DNA of 64,000 nucleotides from Mallotus nudiflorus (GCA_947683625.1 CANTUR010000037.1:1240001-1304000); one strand, 5' to 3'; shown: positions 1 through 13,139, numbered from the stretch's first letter. Notes: generated by a model not told the origin, from the letters alone. A program made the numbers and translations.

Positions 1-82
1 TAAAATTTTGGGTCGATAGTTGATTAAAATATAATAATAAGAAATAGTAGTAGTAGTAGTAGTGTATACATACATACATACA

Positions 83-161
<79 letters not shown>

Positions 162-2203
162 ATGGATATTGATGGGATTGTCTTTGTCTTGTAGGAATAT
201 AGAAAGTTCTACTACTTCTCAACCATAAACCATAGTTCTCTTACCAAACAAAAAATAATTCCTTTCTTTTTCTCCCAAACTTCTAAACTTTAATCTTGAT
301 GATTTCTGCTCCTAATTTGATAAGTAATTATTTTCCTTCTAAGTTATATTTGAAATTTTGTGGTGATGGTGCATAAATGATTTTATAGCTTTTGAATTAT
401 GTTTTAGAGCAAAATTTTTACACTCATATTTTCATAGCCATAGAAGAAGGATTAGGAGAAATACAAAATATAAAATTTGTAGATTTATGTCTTATCTACA
501 TGCTTGTAAAGTTTTATCCTGAATTCTAGTGTGTGTGAGGAGAAATTCTTCTTTTAATTGGGACTGATTTAGATTGTATCTACTGCATATAGCTTTCCTT
601 TGCCTAATAAATATGCGACCCTTGGAGGCTGAATTAGGCAAATTGTTAATCGTGAGTTTTGTTCCTTTATATGTTATCTAATACCCTATGATGCAGTTTG
701 GTAAAATAATATGTGTAATGAGAAATCATCCTTGGAGTGTGGCTGATTCTACTTGCTATAACTGCAAGCAGTCTAATCTTTCTTATAGATAATATAAGGG
801 CCTTAAAGGTTAAAGTAAATGAATTATAAAACATGAAAGTTATTATGTTATGTGTTAGTAAAGTTTTTTAAAATAGGGTTTTACAATTGGGCTTGTATAA
901 CTTATGAAATTCTAAAATGAAAGTGACCTACTCAAATTGTTTTTGTACAAAACACAGGTCTAGATTCGACATTTCACCATTAATTGTAAAAAGCTTATAT
1001 TTTTTTTATTTTTGGATATGTTATAGCCATGTGTGTCTATTTTTGTAAAAAAAAATAAAGTAATTTGGAATTGTGTGGTAAGAGTTATTCACTCTCAAGT
1101 CAAGCAAGGCCAAACTATCCAACGAGAAAGAAATATGCATAAATGTTAGGCATACATATATAAAACATATCCTAATTACATATTAAGCATAAAACTTATT
1201 ATGGGTATATTCTTAATCAAATATATGTCATATTTTAGGATCCTAAAGCATTGGTAAAGCTTAAGAAGGTAATACAAGTTCTCCACATAGTGATTAATAA
1301 CTAAAAGGTGAGTATAAGTATCGATTAAATTCTTAGGTGAAATTGTGTGATTAAGATAGGTGTGAACATGTGATGGATGAGTTATAGTTTGGTTGATAGT
1401 GTATATATTCTATAAGATTTTAAGGTGAATTACTTTTTCATTTCAATTACTACAGCTTTCGATTTGATTAAAAAGGGTTGTGAAGCTTATTTGGCTAATG
1501 TGGTAAATGTATATAAAGTTAGTCTATGAGATTCTATAAGTAATGGATGTTCTAGTAGTAAAAGAATTTGCAAATGTATTTCTAAAAGATCTACTAGGTT
1601 TACCTCCACATTGAGAGACTGACTTTCAAATAGAAACTATATCAGGTGTAGCACTATAATAAAGGCACCCTTATATCAGATCTTAGGTTTAATTAATTCT
1701 AAGGTATTTATAAAATGGGGATGAAAGAACACTACAAATATTGGTTATCTTAGAGAATTTGGTAATAAGTATATGAGATCTTAATAGAATTATAGTTTAT
1801 AATCTGGGATTGATAATGAGTCTATGTACTAGTGTGCATGTTAGGAATGAAATTTTTATTTAATAGATTTGAATTTGACTTATTCCATCGTGCATACATG
1901 GATGTTAGGAATGAAATTTGTATTTAATAGAGTTGAATTTGACTTATTCCATCGCACATACATGGATGATTTGCAATGACGGTTGAAATGCCAATAGGAA
2001 TAATTTATAGAGATACAATTTATGAAATAAGAAAAAAAAATATTTAAAATTAGAATAATATTTGAGAATTTAATGATTTGAGGATTTAAAATCAAAACAT
2101 AGTTATAGTTGATAAATTTTGTGAGTGGTAATGAAAATATAACTTCTTACTTATGGTGAGTTGGATTTTTATTTAATAAAGCAATATATTAATTTATGTC
2201 ATC
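1..2203 (+). mobile_element. Tekay/Del-type gypsy internal region, copy A (decayed, left edge cut)
   Basis: This stretch is homologous, base by base with small indels, to 16736-19226 in the same orientation. Around 1450-1660 it carries the protease-to-RT linker of chromoviruses in broken frames: a run reading roughly IKKGCEAYLAN, then VVKEFANVFL, LPPH and finally ETISG, which in intact Tekay elements precedes the RT. The RT itself is not readable. At 2202-2204 the sequence jumps directly into LTR sequence. Copy B has about 2.94 kb more at this point (integrase end and start of the LTR), so copy A probably lost it. The first 1.4 kb is non-coding in both copies. No gag reading frame is visible. 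Confidence 0.7.
44..157. repeat. compound microsatellite (AGT)n-(ACAT)n-(TA)n
   Basis: Three uninterrupted simple repeats follow one another: AGT triplets, about eleven ACAT units, then a TA run to about position 157. The homologous place in copy B (about 16765-16811) has only short AAT and TA runs, so the array expanded in copy A. Confidence 0.95.
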
Positions 2204-2697
2204 TAATTGATAGATGCTAATTTTTTATTATTATGTTGATGATTGATTATACTTGATATTAAACTTTACATATGAATGAGATTGTATATATTAATAATGG
2301 TTACTAAATTCGGGTGTCCTATTTAGGTAAGAATAGAATACTTGTTGAAGCTATATCTGAAGTTTATAACTCCAAATGGGGTGTCATTTGTTCCTATTAG
2401 AACTTTGAGATGTTATTTACAAAATTGATAAAAATAGACAAACCTTAATTTTTCTGTTTGGATGGCTAATTTTTGGCAATACTTTATATAGCTTAGTCTT
2501 TGACAACCAATTGACTACGATGGAATGGTTTTTATATTTCTCCTTCTATATATATCAAATTGATGTGTAATTAGTTTCAAATTAATTTAGATTTATAATA
2601 CTATTAATTTGAAGAATATGACTTTGATATTCATAATGTGGAATTTTTTGTGTATTTTTAAATTTACAATGTCAATTTTGGCATGTTGAAATATGGT
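2204..2697 (+). repeat. LTR of copy A, left fragment
   Basis: Homologous to 22166-22659 inside the complete LTR at 21036-23601. The LTR start (TGTAATGCCC in copy B) is missing. The fragment begins at a junction sharing the 3-bp TCT with both deletion end points in copy B, and stops at 2697, where the Tat/Ogre-type element is inserted. It resumes at 15318. Confidence 0.75.
2693..2697. repeat. 5-bp TSD (ATGGT), left
   Basis: ATGGT lies directly left of the LTR start TGTAGACGG and is repeated at 15313-15317, directly right of the other LTR end. Copy B has the uninterrupted site (atatggtatattttgg near 22653), which proves the insertion point. Confidence 0.93.
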
Positions 2698-4923
2698 TGT
2701 AGACGGTGGGGTTTAGCGCATATCTAAGATTTTAGCAACCGCAATACTATTTGAGCTCAGGGCTCTAGGGAAAATACTAACCATTGTCACAAAGACATGG
2801 CATGGAGATGAGGAGTTGCCACTAAGGGTAACAACTGGGACAAATCGAAAGTGGTGGTACTCAATTCTCTAAAAGAAAGCTAGCACCACAACTAGGAGAT
2901 TCTGGATATGAAATACTAACTTCTTCTAGTCTTGTGTTCATTTAGAATGACTTTATGAATTACTATCTTGTCCTCTATTTACAAGCAATTTCATATAAAC
3001 CCTTGTTTTAAATAATTAACTCCAAGCACACTAGTCATGAAAAAAAACATGTAAACAATGCATTCATTTAAGTTCATAATCCTAAAGTTAGTCTAATCTA
3101 CATTGATTTTAATTAAATGGGCTAAATCTACATGTTTTAATTCATAAGTAATCCTGAAGATTAATGGGCCTAATTCCTATTTTAATTAATTAAGTGAACC
3201 TAAGTCTCTTTATTTTAATTCTAAAAATGGGTCTAAATCTACAAATTATGAAGTATTTAAATTAGTGGGCCTAGTTCTACATGTTTTAATTCTAAGATGA
3301 TCTTATATATACAAGTTATGGAAAAGGCTTTAAGTTAATGGGTTATGTTTAATTAATTTTAATTAACCTAGGTGGGTCTATGTCTAAATTAACTAAATGG
3401 GCCTAATTTATCTTCAACCTAAAATTTAATTAATTATGGGCCTAAAAATCAATTTTCATTAATTAAACTTAATCCAAATTAAATTAGTAAACCTATTAAA
3501 GAAAAGGTGAATCTAATTGTTAAACCTAAAAAACCTAAAACCATGAGCTTAAAGAAGACATGACAAAAAATATTACAAAAATCATAAAAATTAACAAATA
3601 AAATAAAATAATTGTACAAACAATTACTTAAAATGCATAAATCAGAAAGAAAATAATAAAACATGAAGATAATAAACTAAACTATATAAGAAATAAAACT
3701 ACATTAATCATGCGTTCAATGATATCTAACCCTAATAAATTATATGCAACGTAAATTTACTACAACCACCATTAATTTTAATTAAAGCTTTACCAGATAA
3801 ACCTAATTTACTAATCAATTAATAAAAAATATAACACACAACACACACAGGATTCCACTATTCCCACAATTGGGACTATTACAATGATATACTGAAAATA
3901 AAAATAAAAATTAATACAACCCCAAAAAACTAAATGAATAAAAAACACAAAATAAAATAACCAAGAAAATAATAATAAATAAATAAACCCTAGAAACTAT
4001 ATTCAAATAAAAAATTTAATCCATGGCATTCCATGGATCTTCATAGGTTTTATTCTCTACAATGAATTCATCATGTAACTCCATCCATAATCACAAACAC
4101 AAACATAGAAAACAAAATGAATAATGATTAGTAATTAAAAAATTAAAATTAAATGAAATCAAAAAAATCAAACAAAATAAATAGAAGAGGGTAAAAAAAG
4201 AGATGATTAGATGGATGAAGTATTGATTTGCACCTCAAAGTGGTATAAATCACCATTGTTTTTTTTTAAACAGATCTTTAATGCTTGATTTTCTTTTCCC
4301 GAGAGGTCTACTACTTCTTCTTTAAAAGAACAGTATGCTAAAAAAAATTTTCTTTTCTTTTTAAAGTTGAAAGTTGCGTAAAAAGAAGAAAAAGAAGTCC
4401 CTTTCCAGGAGAGTTGAGATGGGTTTATTAAGAAAACCCTAGCTAAAGTCACGTATCTTACTATGACTTCTCCCCTTCATAGTGATATAGTTTTGGTTTA
4501 ATAAGGACTTTTAATTTCCTAAAAATTCAAATAAATCCTAGAAAAGGGACTAATCACATTATTTGACCAATTAAAATTTAGAAAATAATTTTTTTATTTA
4601 CTGAAAACCAAAACAATACAGACGGAACACGATTGGAATAGTATAATCTTGATCAAGGTTATATAATTCTCATTGGAATTATGTAATTCCGATCGGAATT
4701 ATGTAATTCTGATTTTTTTACTTTTAATTACAAAAAATCCTTAAAAGAATTTAAACTTTTCAATTAGGTCATTAAAGAAAACATTACAATTAAGTCTTTA
4801 AAAAGCTACAATTAAGCCCTAACATTTAAAAATCAATATCCACATATCTATTTATAACAAATTTTCATCTTTGGAGTCCTCTATCGCATCCATGCTCAAC
4901 TATTCCAAAATTGGGTGCTTACA
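2698..4923 (-). repeat. 3' LTR of the Tat/Ogre-type element
   Basis: Matches 13140-15312 throughout, with scattered substitutions and small indels, for example around 3740-4070 against 14110-14450. This copy keeps the TG/CA ends (TGTAGACGG at left, GCTTACA at right). The clear divergence between the two LTRs says the insertion is not recent. Confidence 0.88.
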
Positions 4924-4936
4924 GTTGCCCCCCTTT
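4924..4936 (-). other. polypurine tract
   Basis: On the minus strand this reads AAAGGGGGGCAAC and directly abuts the 3' LTR start TGTAAGCACCC. This is where plus-strand DNA synthesis would be primed in reverse transcription, and it fixes the element's orientation. Confidence 0.8.
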
Positions 4937-5089
4937 GTCACTATTTGCTTGATGAATTACGACAAAGCTAATAAGCACACAATTTCAAAGCAAAGAGTTA
5001 GAATATTTACCTGTGTGTTATGACTATGCATGACACTATGCAGTGTTGAATGCGATTTAAGGAACACTAAACTTGCTATAGAATTTCTA

Positions 5090-5340
5090 GCTATGATGCC
5101 ATCACTGTGTCTAATGAATAGCTACTAACACTGTGTTAAGTGCATCTTGAAAATATGCTATAGTTCTAGTGGAACATATAGCAGTGATGTTATCACTGTG
5201 TTCAGTGACTAGCTATTAACACTGTGTTTAGTGTTTTTTGAAACCAAGCTATAGTTTCGGTGGAACATATAGCGGTGATGTTATCACTGTATTCAATGAA
5301 TAGCAATGGACACCACTTTCAATGTATTTTGCTATATTCC
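5090..5340. repeat. 91-bp tandem repeat, about two units
   Basis: The block atatagcagtgatgttatca at 5176 recurs at 5267 (atatagcggtgatgttatca), a period of 91 bp, with a partial third unit to the left. It leads into the 39-bp array and shares its core words (tatag, gtggaaca, tagtga), so the short array may have grown from part of this longer unit. Confidence 0.75.
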
Positions 5341-6250
5341 CTATCGGATGTTTAGCAAGTGATTTTTATTATATTCCCTATGGGACATCTAGTGATTGTG
5401 ATTTTCTCTATATTACTTGTAGGATGTATAGTGATGCAATTTTCACTATATTCCTTGTGGAAAATCTAGTAATGTGATTTTCATTGTATTCCCTGTGGGA
5501 CATCCAGTGATGTGATTTTCACTATATTCCCTGTGGGACGTCTAGTGATTATAATTTTCACTATATTCCCTATGGGATGTCTAGTGATCGTGATTTTCAC
5601 TGTATTCCCTGTGGGACGTCTAGTGATATGATTTTCATTATATTCTCTGTGGGACGTCCAATGATCATAATTTTCACTATATTCCCTGTGGGACGTCTAG
5701 TGATTATAATTTTCACTATATTCCCTATGGGACGTCCAATGATCGTGATTTTCACTATATTCCCTGTGGGACGTCCAATGATCATAATTTTCACTATATT
5801 CCCTGTGGGACATCTAGTGATTATAATTTTCACTATATTCCCTATGGGATGTCCAATGATCGTGATTTTCACTATATTCCCTGTAGGATGTCTAATGATC
5901 GTGATTTTCACTAAATTCCCTATAAGATGTCTAATGATCATGATTTTCCCTATGGGACATCTAATGATTATGATTTTTACTATATTCCCTATAGGACATC
6001 TAATGATCATGATTTTGACTATATTCCCAAAGGAACATCTAGTGATCGTGATTTTCACTATATTCCTTATAGGACATTTAGTGATCGTGATTTTCACTAT
6101 ATTCCATGTGGGATGTCTACTGATTGTGATTTTCACTATGTTCTCTATGGGACGTATAGTGATTATGATTTTCAATATATTCCCTATGGGACATCTAGCG
6201 AAAATATGTTATAACTACTGTGTAATGTCTAGTGAATTGTACTTCCTGTG
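5340..6250. repeat. 39-bp minisatellite in the 3' UTR of the Tat/Ogre-type element
   Basis: About two dozen imperfect units, each close to gattttcactatattccctg followed by tgggacgtctagtgatcgt; one unit is 39 bp. Because 39 is a multiple of three and the unit has no stop in some frames, long open frames appear on both strands (a 13-residue repeat around FTIFPVGRP on plus and NIVKITI on minus). I regard both as by-products, not genes. The array sits between the coding remnants and the polypurine tract, that is in the 3' UTR, where Ogre-type elements are known to carry hypervariable tandem repeats. Confidence 0.93.
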
Positions 6251-6710
6251 AAACGTCTAGTAACTGTGACTGAAAATTTTACTATATTTTCTATAGAACG
6301 TTTAGTGAAGATATACTATAACTACTATGCAGTGTATAGCTGAAGACAAATATGCTATAGGTCCTGTGGAGCATCTAGCAAATTATGATAATAGTGTTAT
6401 AGGTCCTATGGAGCATCTAGTAAAAACATTTGAAATGTGCTATAATTCCTATGGAATATCTAGCAAAAAAGATTTGAAATGTGCTATAACTACTATATAG
6501 TGTCTAGAAAATTGGATCAGAAGTGTGCTATAACTACTTTGTAATGTATAGCTAATCATGATATGATACTATGCTATAACTACTGTGTAGTGTCTAGCAA
6601 GTTATGATTGTTTAGAATTTTTGTTATAACTACTGTGTAGCATATAAAAAAGTGAATTTGAAAACTATGTTATAGCTACTGTGTAGCATATAACTAAGAT
6701 GAAGTGCAAT
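6251..6710. repeat. degenerate minisatellite flank
   Basis: Loose repeats built on tatgctataactactgtgta followed by gtgtctagcaa, with spacing of roughly 45-65 bp, fade out by about 6700. They share the ctatag and tctag words with the 39-bp units and look like the older edge of the same array. Confidence 0.65.
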
Positions 6711-9700
6711 GTATGCAAAATGCAGACATCACATTTAAAGTTCATGTTGACTAGGATTTTAAGATTTTGTGTTGATCAACTGTGCTGATTGATTGGAATT
6801 TATGCTAATTGTCTTTGAATTTTATTGACTTACTTTTATTAACTACCTTTGTTCCTTGCTAACCTTAATTAACTTGTTGGTGCCAGTACTAATTCCACAT
6901 GTTGGGTTTATCTTCTTCTTCTGGACTTGTTGTTCTTGAAGACTTATTAATGTTATTTTCTACATGATAATTGTTATAAAAGGTACTCTTTTTTTTTTGT
7001 TTTCTTGTTTTTTTGAAAATTTATTTTTTTTGTTTTTTGTTTTTTTGAAAATGTATAAGAAAATTCATCACTTTATCATAAGATAATGTGCATTCAATGA
7101 ATCTCACTAATTTTGTTTTTCATGACTATCATTAATTTACAATTCGTAAGAGTTAGAGGTATCATTAACCATCTTATGCTTAGAGCATATTTTTTAACAA
7201 ATGAAGAGTTTACTTCCACCTAATTTTATGGAGAATTTGATAAATAAAACTTATGGAATTTGAGCTTAAACATATAAAATTCTGAGTATTAAAATAGTAT
7301 TTGAGTCATTTTTATGCTTTTCTTCCTTATCCAAGTATTCCCCCACCTTTTTTATACTACTCAGTGTGAATACCATTGGAAATGTCCTTTGGATACTCAT
7401 ACTCTCATAAAGCATTCGAGTAAATAAAGTAGTTTTTTGGCATGATCCTCTTTTAGTATTCCCCCGCCTTTCTTGTATTACTTAGCGTGGATATCACTAG
7501 AGGTTCACGTTGATACTCTTACTCATTTATGGGCATTAGAGTACATTATGCTTGCTCTTATTTTGATTCTCCTCTTAATATTCCCTTGCCTTTCTTATAT
7601 TACTCAGAATTGTAACCATCAAGGGATTTTGTTCTCGTACTCATTTCTAAGCATTAGAATAGATTTTATGCATATTTATTATTCAAAAGACTAAAATGAT
7701 ACTTTGAAATTCAAGTAATTTATACTATAAGTCTACAGATTTTGTTTTTGCATTTTCTCCTCTTAGTTTTGGTGCAAAGCAAGCATTAGATTGATTAGTG
7801 TTTATAAACTCTTAACATAAAACTGTTAACTACTCATTTGAATTCTGCGAGGCTAATAAAAAGAGCCATTATGATCAAAGGTCATAAGATAATTTTTTTG
7901 CACATGATCTCATGAAGTAGATGAATTTCTTTTCAATTTTTGGATTTTATTATTGAGATTATACTTTATTATAGAATATAAGGAAACAGAGTTCTGCTAC
8001 TTCCCTTTATTATCTTAATGAGTGTTTGGCATTTGCTATCTTGCCCATTCTTATTGATTTATCAATTCCTTTATCCTTCTTCATTCTCTTTTCTTTTTCT
8101 ACACAAAATACCATAAGTTAGTATAGTCTATTTGTAAGTGAAGAGATTTTGTCAAAATGTAATATTATTCTTTTGCATTCTTCCTTTTTTATTGTGGTAA
8201 TGATGTCTCTAATCACAAAGGTCATGATACACCACCATTGAAGTTGTAGCTTTGGACTACATTTGTATTTTCACCATTCCATTAATGTTACGGTAGAGGA
8301 CTTCATTCCTCTTCTTAATATCTCCTATAAAAAAGGTTCAAGAGTTAAAGATATTATTTTATGATCAAATAATTTTTCAGAGTGCATTCATTTTAAGTTT
8401 TGAGTGCATTTTTCCCTTTTATAGGGTTGATGAATGTATTATTGGTATGTTAGACCTTCTCATCACTGTATTTCACACCCTACACTAGTTTTGATGTCAT
8501 GGAGTTCTACTCTGACTGGCTAAGAGTTGATAGTGGCTCTCTAAGGATTCAACACCTTATCTTTGCTTGAGCATTCTTATAGCTATTAAAGGTACAATCA
8601 GGAGCATTTGTTGAAGTTGATTCCTATTAATTTATATAAGGTATGCTTGTCTTTTGTTGTTCTTCATGTTATTGATTGTCCTTTGCTTTTATAGTTCATA
8701 AGAGTAAGTTTTTCCTTTCATTAAGACTCCATGAGAATATGGAGATGGATGTTGAGTTTGAGGAGCCTAAGACTCCTATCTAGTCCCTTGAGGTTGCCGA
8801 GATGATGCTTTTGCAGGTATCACGGTCGATGATATTCCTTTACTGGATGGGCCCATGATTTATTAGGCTCCTGCAGTTTGGAGTCCCATTAGGCATCAAG
8901 TTCACCTTAATAGTGTTACCCTTTTCCTTCAAATGCTTCACATGTGAACATTCTGACTACCTTTCTGCACTGTTACAATACTAATTTTGAATGTTAGTAG
9001 AAAAATATTTGTACTATCTTATTTGGGCTCAAAGACTTTATTATGCAAAGCAAGTATTCCACAATAAATGTATACAAGTGTATGAATGTTATGTATGACA
9101 TGCATAATCCTAATAGGTCTTCCGTTTGGAAGAGAGTTATGCTTGCAGCTCAGAGTGTAAGAATGAGGTTCTTTGTTAGCAACTTGTAGATTTGAGAATT
9201 GGATGCTTTGAGGTTAGTACTTATAATATTAGAGCTTTTGATACAGTTTTTTAGATAGATGACTAGGTTATGTTATACTGATGAATTATTGATTGGTGGT
9301 TATAGTTTACTTCTTTATGCTCCTAGAACTCTTATATTTCAGTGTTCCATCTTTGCTCTTTGAATGCGAATTAACTGTTATGTCCCTAACTCGCCCCTGT
9401 TACATTTTTCCCCCAATTTCATTTTGAATTCATCAACGCTATTCTGGTGGTCTTTTCCATGTGTGCAAGAAACTCAATTTGTTCACTACTATTATTAATC
9501 CTTTGACTTACCAACCCAATTAATGTATAGAAGATGTAAAGGAATGGGTGAATTAACTGAAGTGAGTTCTTAAAGCTAAAATCAATTGTACCTGCTCTTC
9601 AAAGAACTCTTGAGCAAAATATAAGGTTTGATGCTAATGCAACAATAATTATAAAGACAACAATTGCAATGCAAATTATTAGACCACCTGGATTCTTTAG

Positions 9701-10413
9701 GCACAAAGAGACACTAAACTTACAAGTATAATCATAGAGCACTGATAAGAAAGGAAAATAGTGATCTTATAACTCTAATTTTATCTTTCATTATGTATTA
9801 TCTTTCCATTCAAATACTTATATAGTATGATAAAGACAAATATGTGATATTTGAACAAAAATTTCATATTCAATTTTACTCATTCACTAGGGCAAAAATG
9901 AGAACATTCATTACATCACATGATACAACTCCTTTTATCAGTTAATCCTTTTAAATTTTCTCACTAATTATTTCTCTCTCACTTTTGTTTCCTTAATTTT
10001 TACCTAATTAGTCCTTCATGTGTTTTCTCACTTTTATTTTCTCTCTTTTCTTTTCTTTTCTTTTCTTTTCTTTTCTTTTTCAAATTTTCTCTCTTCAGAA
10101 GATATATCATGTGATATATGAATGTTCTTTGAATTTTCATTTGTGCCCATGCTAAATGAATCTAATTGAATTGAATTTATGTCAGACATGAAAATGCAAT
10201 CAATACCATAATGCACAGTGTCATTAGGATGTACATTATATAAGTAAGCATGATCAAAATTCATATCATCGATCAATAAAATAAAAGTTCTAAATAAACC
10301 ATAACAAGAGAATTATTTTCCATTCTAAATGCTAGGGATGCTAAGTCTTATAGTGATTGTCCTTCAGGTGGTTGACATAACAGTTATTCTTGTATTTCCT
10401 CATCCTTGTTGTC
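6711..10413 (-). other. internal region of the Tat/Ogre-type element without recognisable pol
   Basis: This is where the RT, RNase H and integrase of an autonomous element should lie. I see no RT or integrase motif in any frame, only short frames, T-rich runs (6990-7045) and three copies of a roughly 122-bp repeat (separate entry). A (TTTTC)n tract lies at about 10047-10080. The minus-strand frame at 10034-10276 may be a continuation of the gag region but has no recognised domain. Confidence 0.6.
7334..7690. repeat. about 122-bp repeat, three degenerate units
   Basis: Units starting near 7334, 7457 and 7580 each read gtattcccccnccttt, then a ttactcag-like word, then ttggatactcatactc and a word like gcattagagta. 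A fourth related unit lies far away at about 30078-30175, inside the Athila-like element. Confidence 0.75.
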
Positions 10414-12360
10414 TTATAAGTTCTCAATGATATGTTCCTTGAAGATCTCATTCCTAGAAACATCCACACCAGGCATATTGATAGGTTCCTCTGTACTAAG
10501 GTAAGACTTCCCATGTCTTTCTTTAATAAAACTCTCCTTTAGTGGTTTTGCTTTCTTTACAACTATGTATGTTTCTTCCTTATGTAGTAGCTTCTTATCA
10601 TTAAACTCATCATCCCATCCTATAGGCACAATTGACTCAATAGGTATATTAAAAGAAAGTGGTTTAGAGTAAAACACCTTATAGTTAAATTGGGCTAAAG
10701 GTTGTCCTAACAAGTCTTCTACTCTTTTCACATATTTGAGGACATTTGGAGATTTCTCATTAGTTTCAAGGTTTATGTTCTTAAAGGAGCTTAGCACTTC
10801 TTCCTTATTTACTCCTAAGTTGATCATCAAAGTAGTTAGGGGTGGAACATTTCAGTAGTTTGGGAAAGGATTATTGTTGGTGCTTAGGTTTTCAGGGTCT
10901 ATGATCTTTCTAAAGTCTATAAGGTTTTCTAAGGTGGGTGCAAGTATCTGTGGAATGTCCAACTACTTGGTGGAATTTGCAGTAACTTTTTGGGTTATAG
11001 CCAGGGACATTTGAGTTTGGTAGTTCAAAAAAGGTTAAAGGTCGAAGCAGGCCTTTTTACATCATGTGGTCTAAGACTTTTGATAAGGGTTGGTTAAAAT
11101 TGGAGAATCTCCTTGGTTGTTGAACAATATGCACTTCCACAATCTAGCTAAGGATTCCTTCTTGTGTGCCCCCAGTTGGGTAGTTCCTCATGCGAGTAGT
11201 TCTAGAGCTCTTCTTTTTCTCACTCTCAATTTCCTTAGCTTGCAATCCATCATCATAAAGGTCTATAAAAGATTTAGGGTTCATCATTCATAACCTTTCA
11301 ACCAAATTAGGATACACATTATAGACTATCATCCTAACCTAATCCTTCTCAACTAGTTTGTTTTTCATTAATCTGCCTTATTCATGAATTTAATAAAGAA
11401 AACAGAAAATGATTCATTAGGTTTCTGCTTAGTCAATTCCAAATCCCTAATAGATACCTCTAACCTGGTGTTATAATCATATTATTTCAAGAAAGTAATA
11501 CATAATTCTCTTTAATCAGCCTAAACATATTTTTCTAATCCATGATACCAGTTCATAATAATACCCTCCAAGGAAAGTACAAATAACTTTTTGATTATAG
11601 ATAATAGGGCTTTGGTTATGCTCATAGTTGTGGTATATTGGCTAAGATGAATCCTTGGATCCCCAATTCCATCAAACTTCTACAATTAAGGCATAATAAA
11701 TTTCTTAAGTAGTTTATCCCCTTCCATTTGCAACATATCGTCAAAATCAAATAAATATCCCATGCCTTGTCCTTTTATCAATTCATCCATCTTAGACATT
11801 TTTTGAGTCAATGTTTGCATCTGCTTCAACTCATGATATTGGACAAGTTCAAGTGATTCCCTCTTTGCTTTCTTTACCATATAATTCTCAACATCCTTAA
11901 GCTTCACTTTAATAGGTGAATTTCTAGAAACATGATGGCCTCTAGCATTATCAATAGGAGTAGGAGCAATAGGTACAAATGCAAGAGCAATAGGTGGAGC
12001 ATTTTTGGTAGGTGGAATAGCTGCAGCACCAGGTGCTTGTTCAATTATAGGTGGTGGAATAGCATTAGCATGTGGCATAATCTAGCTAAGACTTGTCTCA
12101 GTTCATCTTGCATCATGGCTCTCATGTCATCCATCAAAGCACCATTAATGTCTTCTAATGTCTAGTTTCCTCCTTATTATTATTCCATTTTTATTTGCTT
12201 GGTTAGAGTTGGTTCAGCTTCCTAATGAAGCAGATTAATAGGACTCTTCTCTAAACTTTGAAGGATCTCTTTAGCTACTAATTTTGGACTCAAGTCAATT
12301 CTCATTAGTCTTCCACTACTCTATTTCCAAACATAAGAAGACCCAAATAAACCTATGATG
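10414..12360 (-). pseudogene. gag remnant of the Tat/Ogre-type element
   Basis: Broken minus-strand frames. 12078-11686 gives a proline/alanine-rich start followed by a charged helix-like stretch (KAKRESLELVQYHELKQMQ). 11650-10860, read across several stops and shifts, resembles the retrotransposon gag core (GDPRIHLSQY, then MNWYHGLE) and ends near a zinc-knuckle-like CKFHQVVGHSTDTC. 10830-10414 is the downstream open stretch (138 codons, including PIGWDDEF). The order fits a capsid and nucleocapsid polyprotein. In-frame stops show that it is dead. Confidence 0.65.
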
Positions 12361-13121
12361 GCTGAAAATCAAAGTGTTAGTATAATGAAAAAAATGCATG
12401 TGTACACGTATGCATGATGCACGTGCTATGCAATAAGTAGCAAGTCATGACAAGTATACAAGAAACAAATCAAGAGTACAACATACATCCTTCCAACCTT
12501 ATTCCTCCCACACACGAGTTCAATTGCGAGTTTCTTTTCTTAGGAATTTTGGTCTTAGCCTTAATATCAACAGGGGATATTAAGAACCGACGCACATGCC
12601 ATATCTCTCAAAGTAGTAAAAACATAAAAACAGCATTTTGATGTATAAAGGTCTAGCTTAAACTTTATTAACCCAAATGGGCTCCAAAAGTATGGGCTTG
12701 GGCTTTTATAAATAGAAATACCTCATGGCAATAAACACAATCAATCTGGGTAAATCCTAAAGGAAATAACTAGGCCATTATATGTGATTAAGTCCAGTGA
12801 AAAGTCAAGGTTCCCTTAGCAAGATGCCCTCCTTTAGGACTTGAGTTATAGGCCAAGGTTAGAGGGACTGACATCCTTTGCAAACTCAGGAGAAGACTAC
12901 CCCCCCTTTAGTACTTAGGTTACAAACTCTGCTCAGATGAGCCTAGTAATCTCTCTTGAACTAAGTTAAGGCTAAGAGTGATGGTTAGCCAACCTATAAT
13001 CCCATGAAGCTAGTGGAATCATGGAACCATAAACCAACGCCATTGGCCAATAAGGACATGAAAAAATGAATGCAAGAATAAAATAATTCTAAAGAACACA
13101 AGTAGAATCAATATCTCTTAT

Positions 13122-13138
13122 CCTTAATGGAGTCACCA
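13122..13138 (-). other. primer binding site of the Tat/Ogre-type element
   Basis: On the minus strand, one base after the 5' LTR end, the sequence reads TGGTGACTCCATTAAGG. It resembles the TGGCGACTCC type used by Tat/Ogre elements, with one transition in the first ten bases. This is where a tRNA would prime minus-strand DNA. Confidence 0.72.
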
Positions 13139-13139
13139 C

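Noticed and set aside
5577..6251. Open frame of 224 codons on plus and a 192-codon frame on minus at 5597-6175, each made of a 13-residue repeat.
   Set aside because: Both follow from a 39-bp tandem repeat with no stop in those frames; the DNA is the 3' UTR of a retrotransposon and the two strands cannot both be under protein selection.
5090..6710. Regular short repeats resembling a CRISPR array.
   Set aside because: The units are contiguous, imperfect and without unique spacers, and the DNA is from a plant nucleus.
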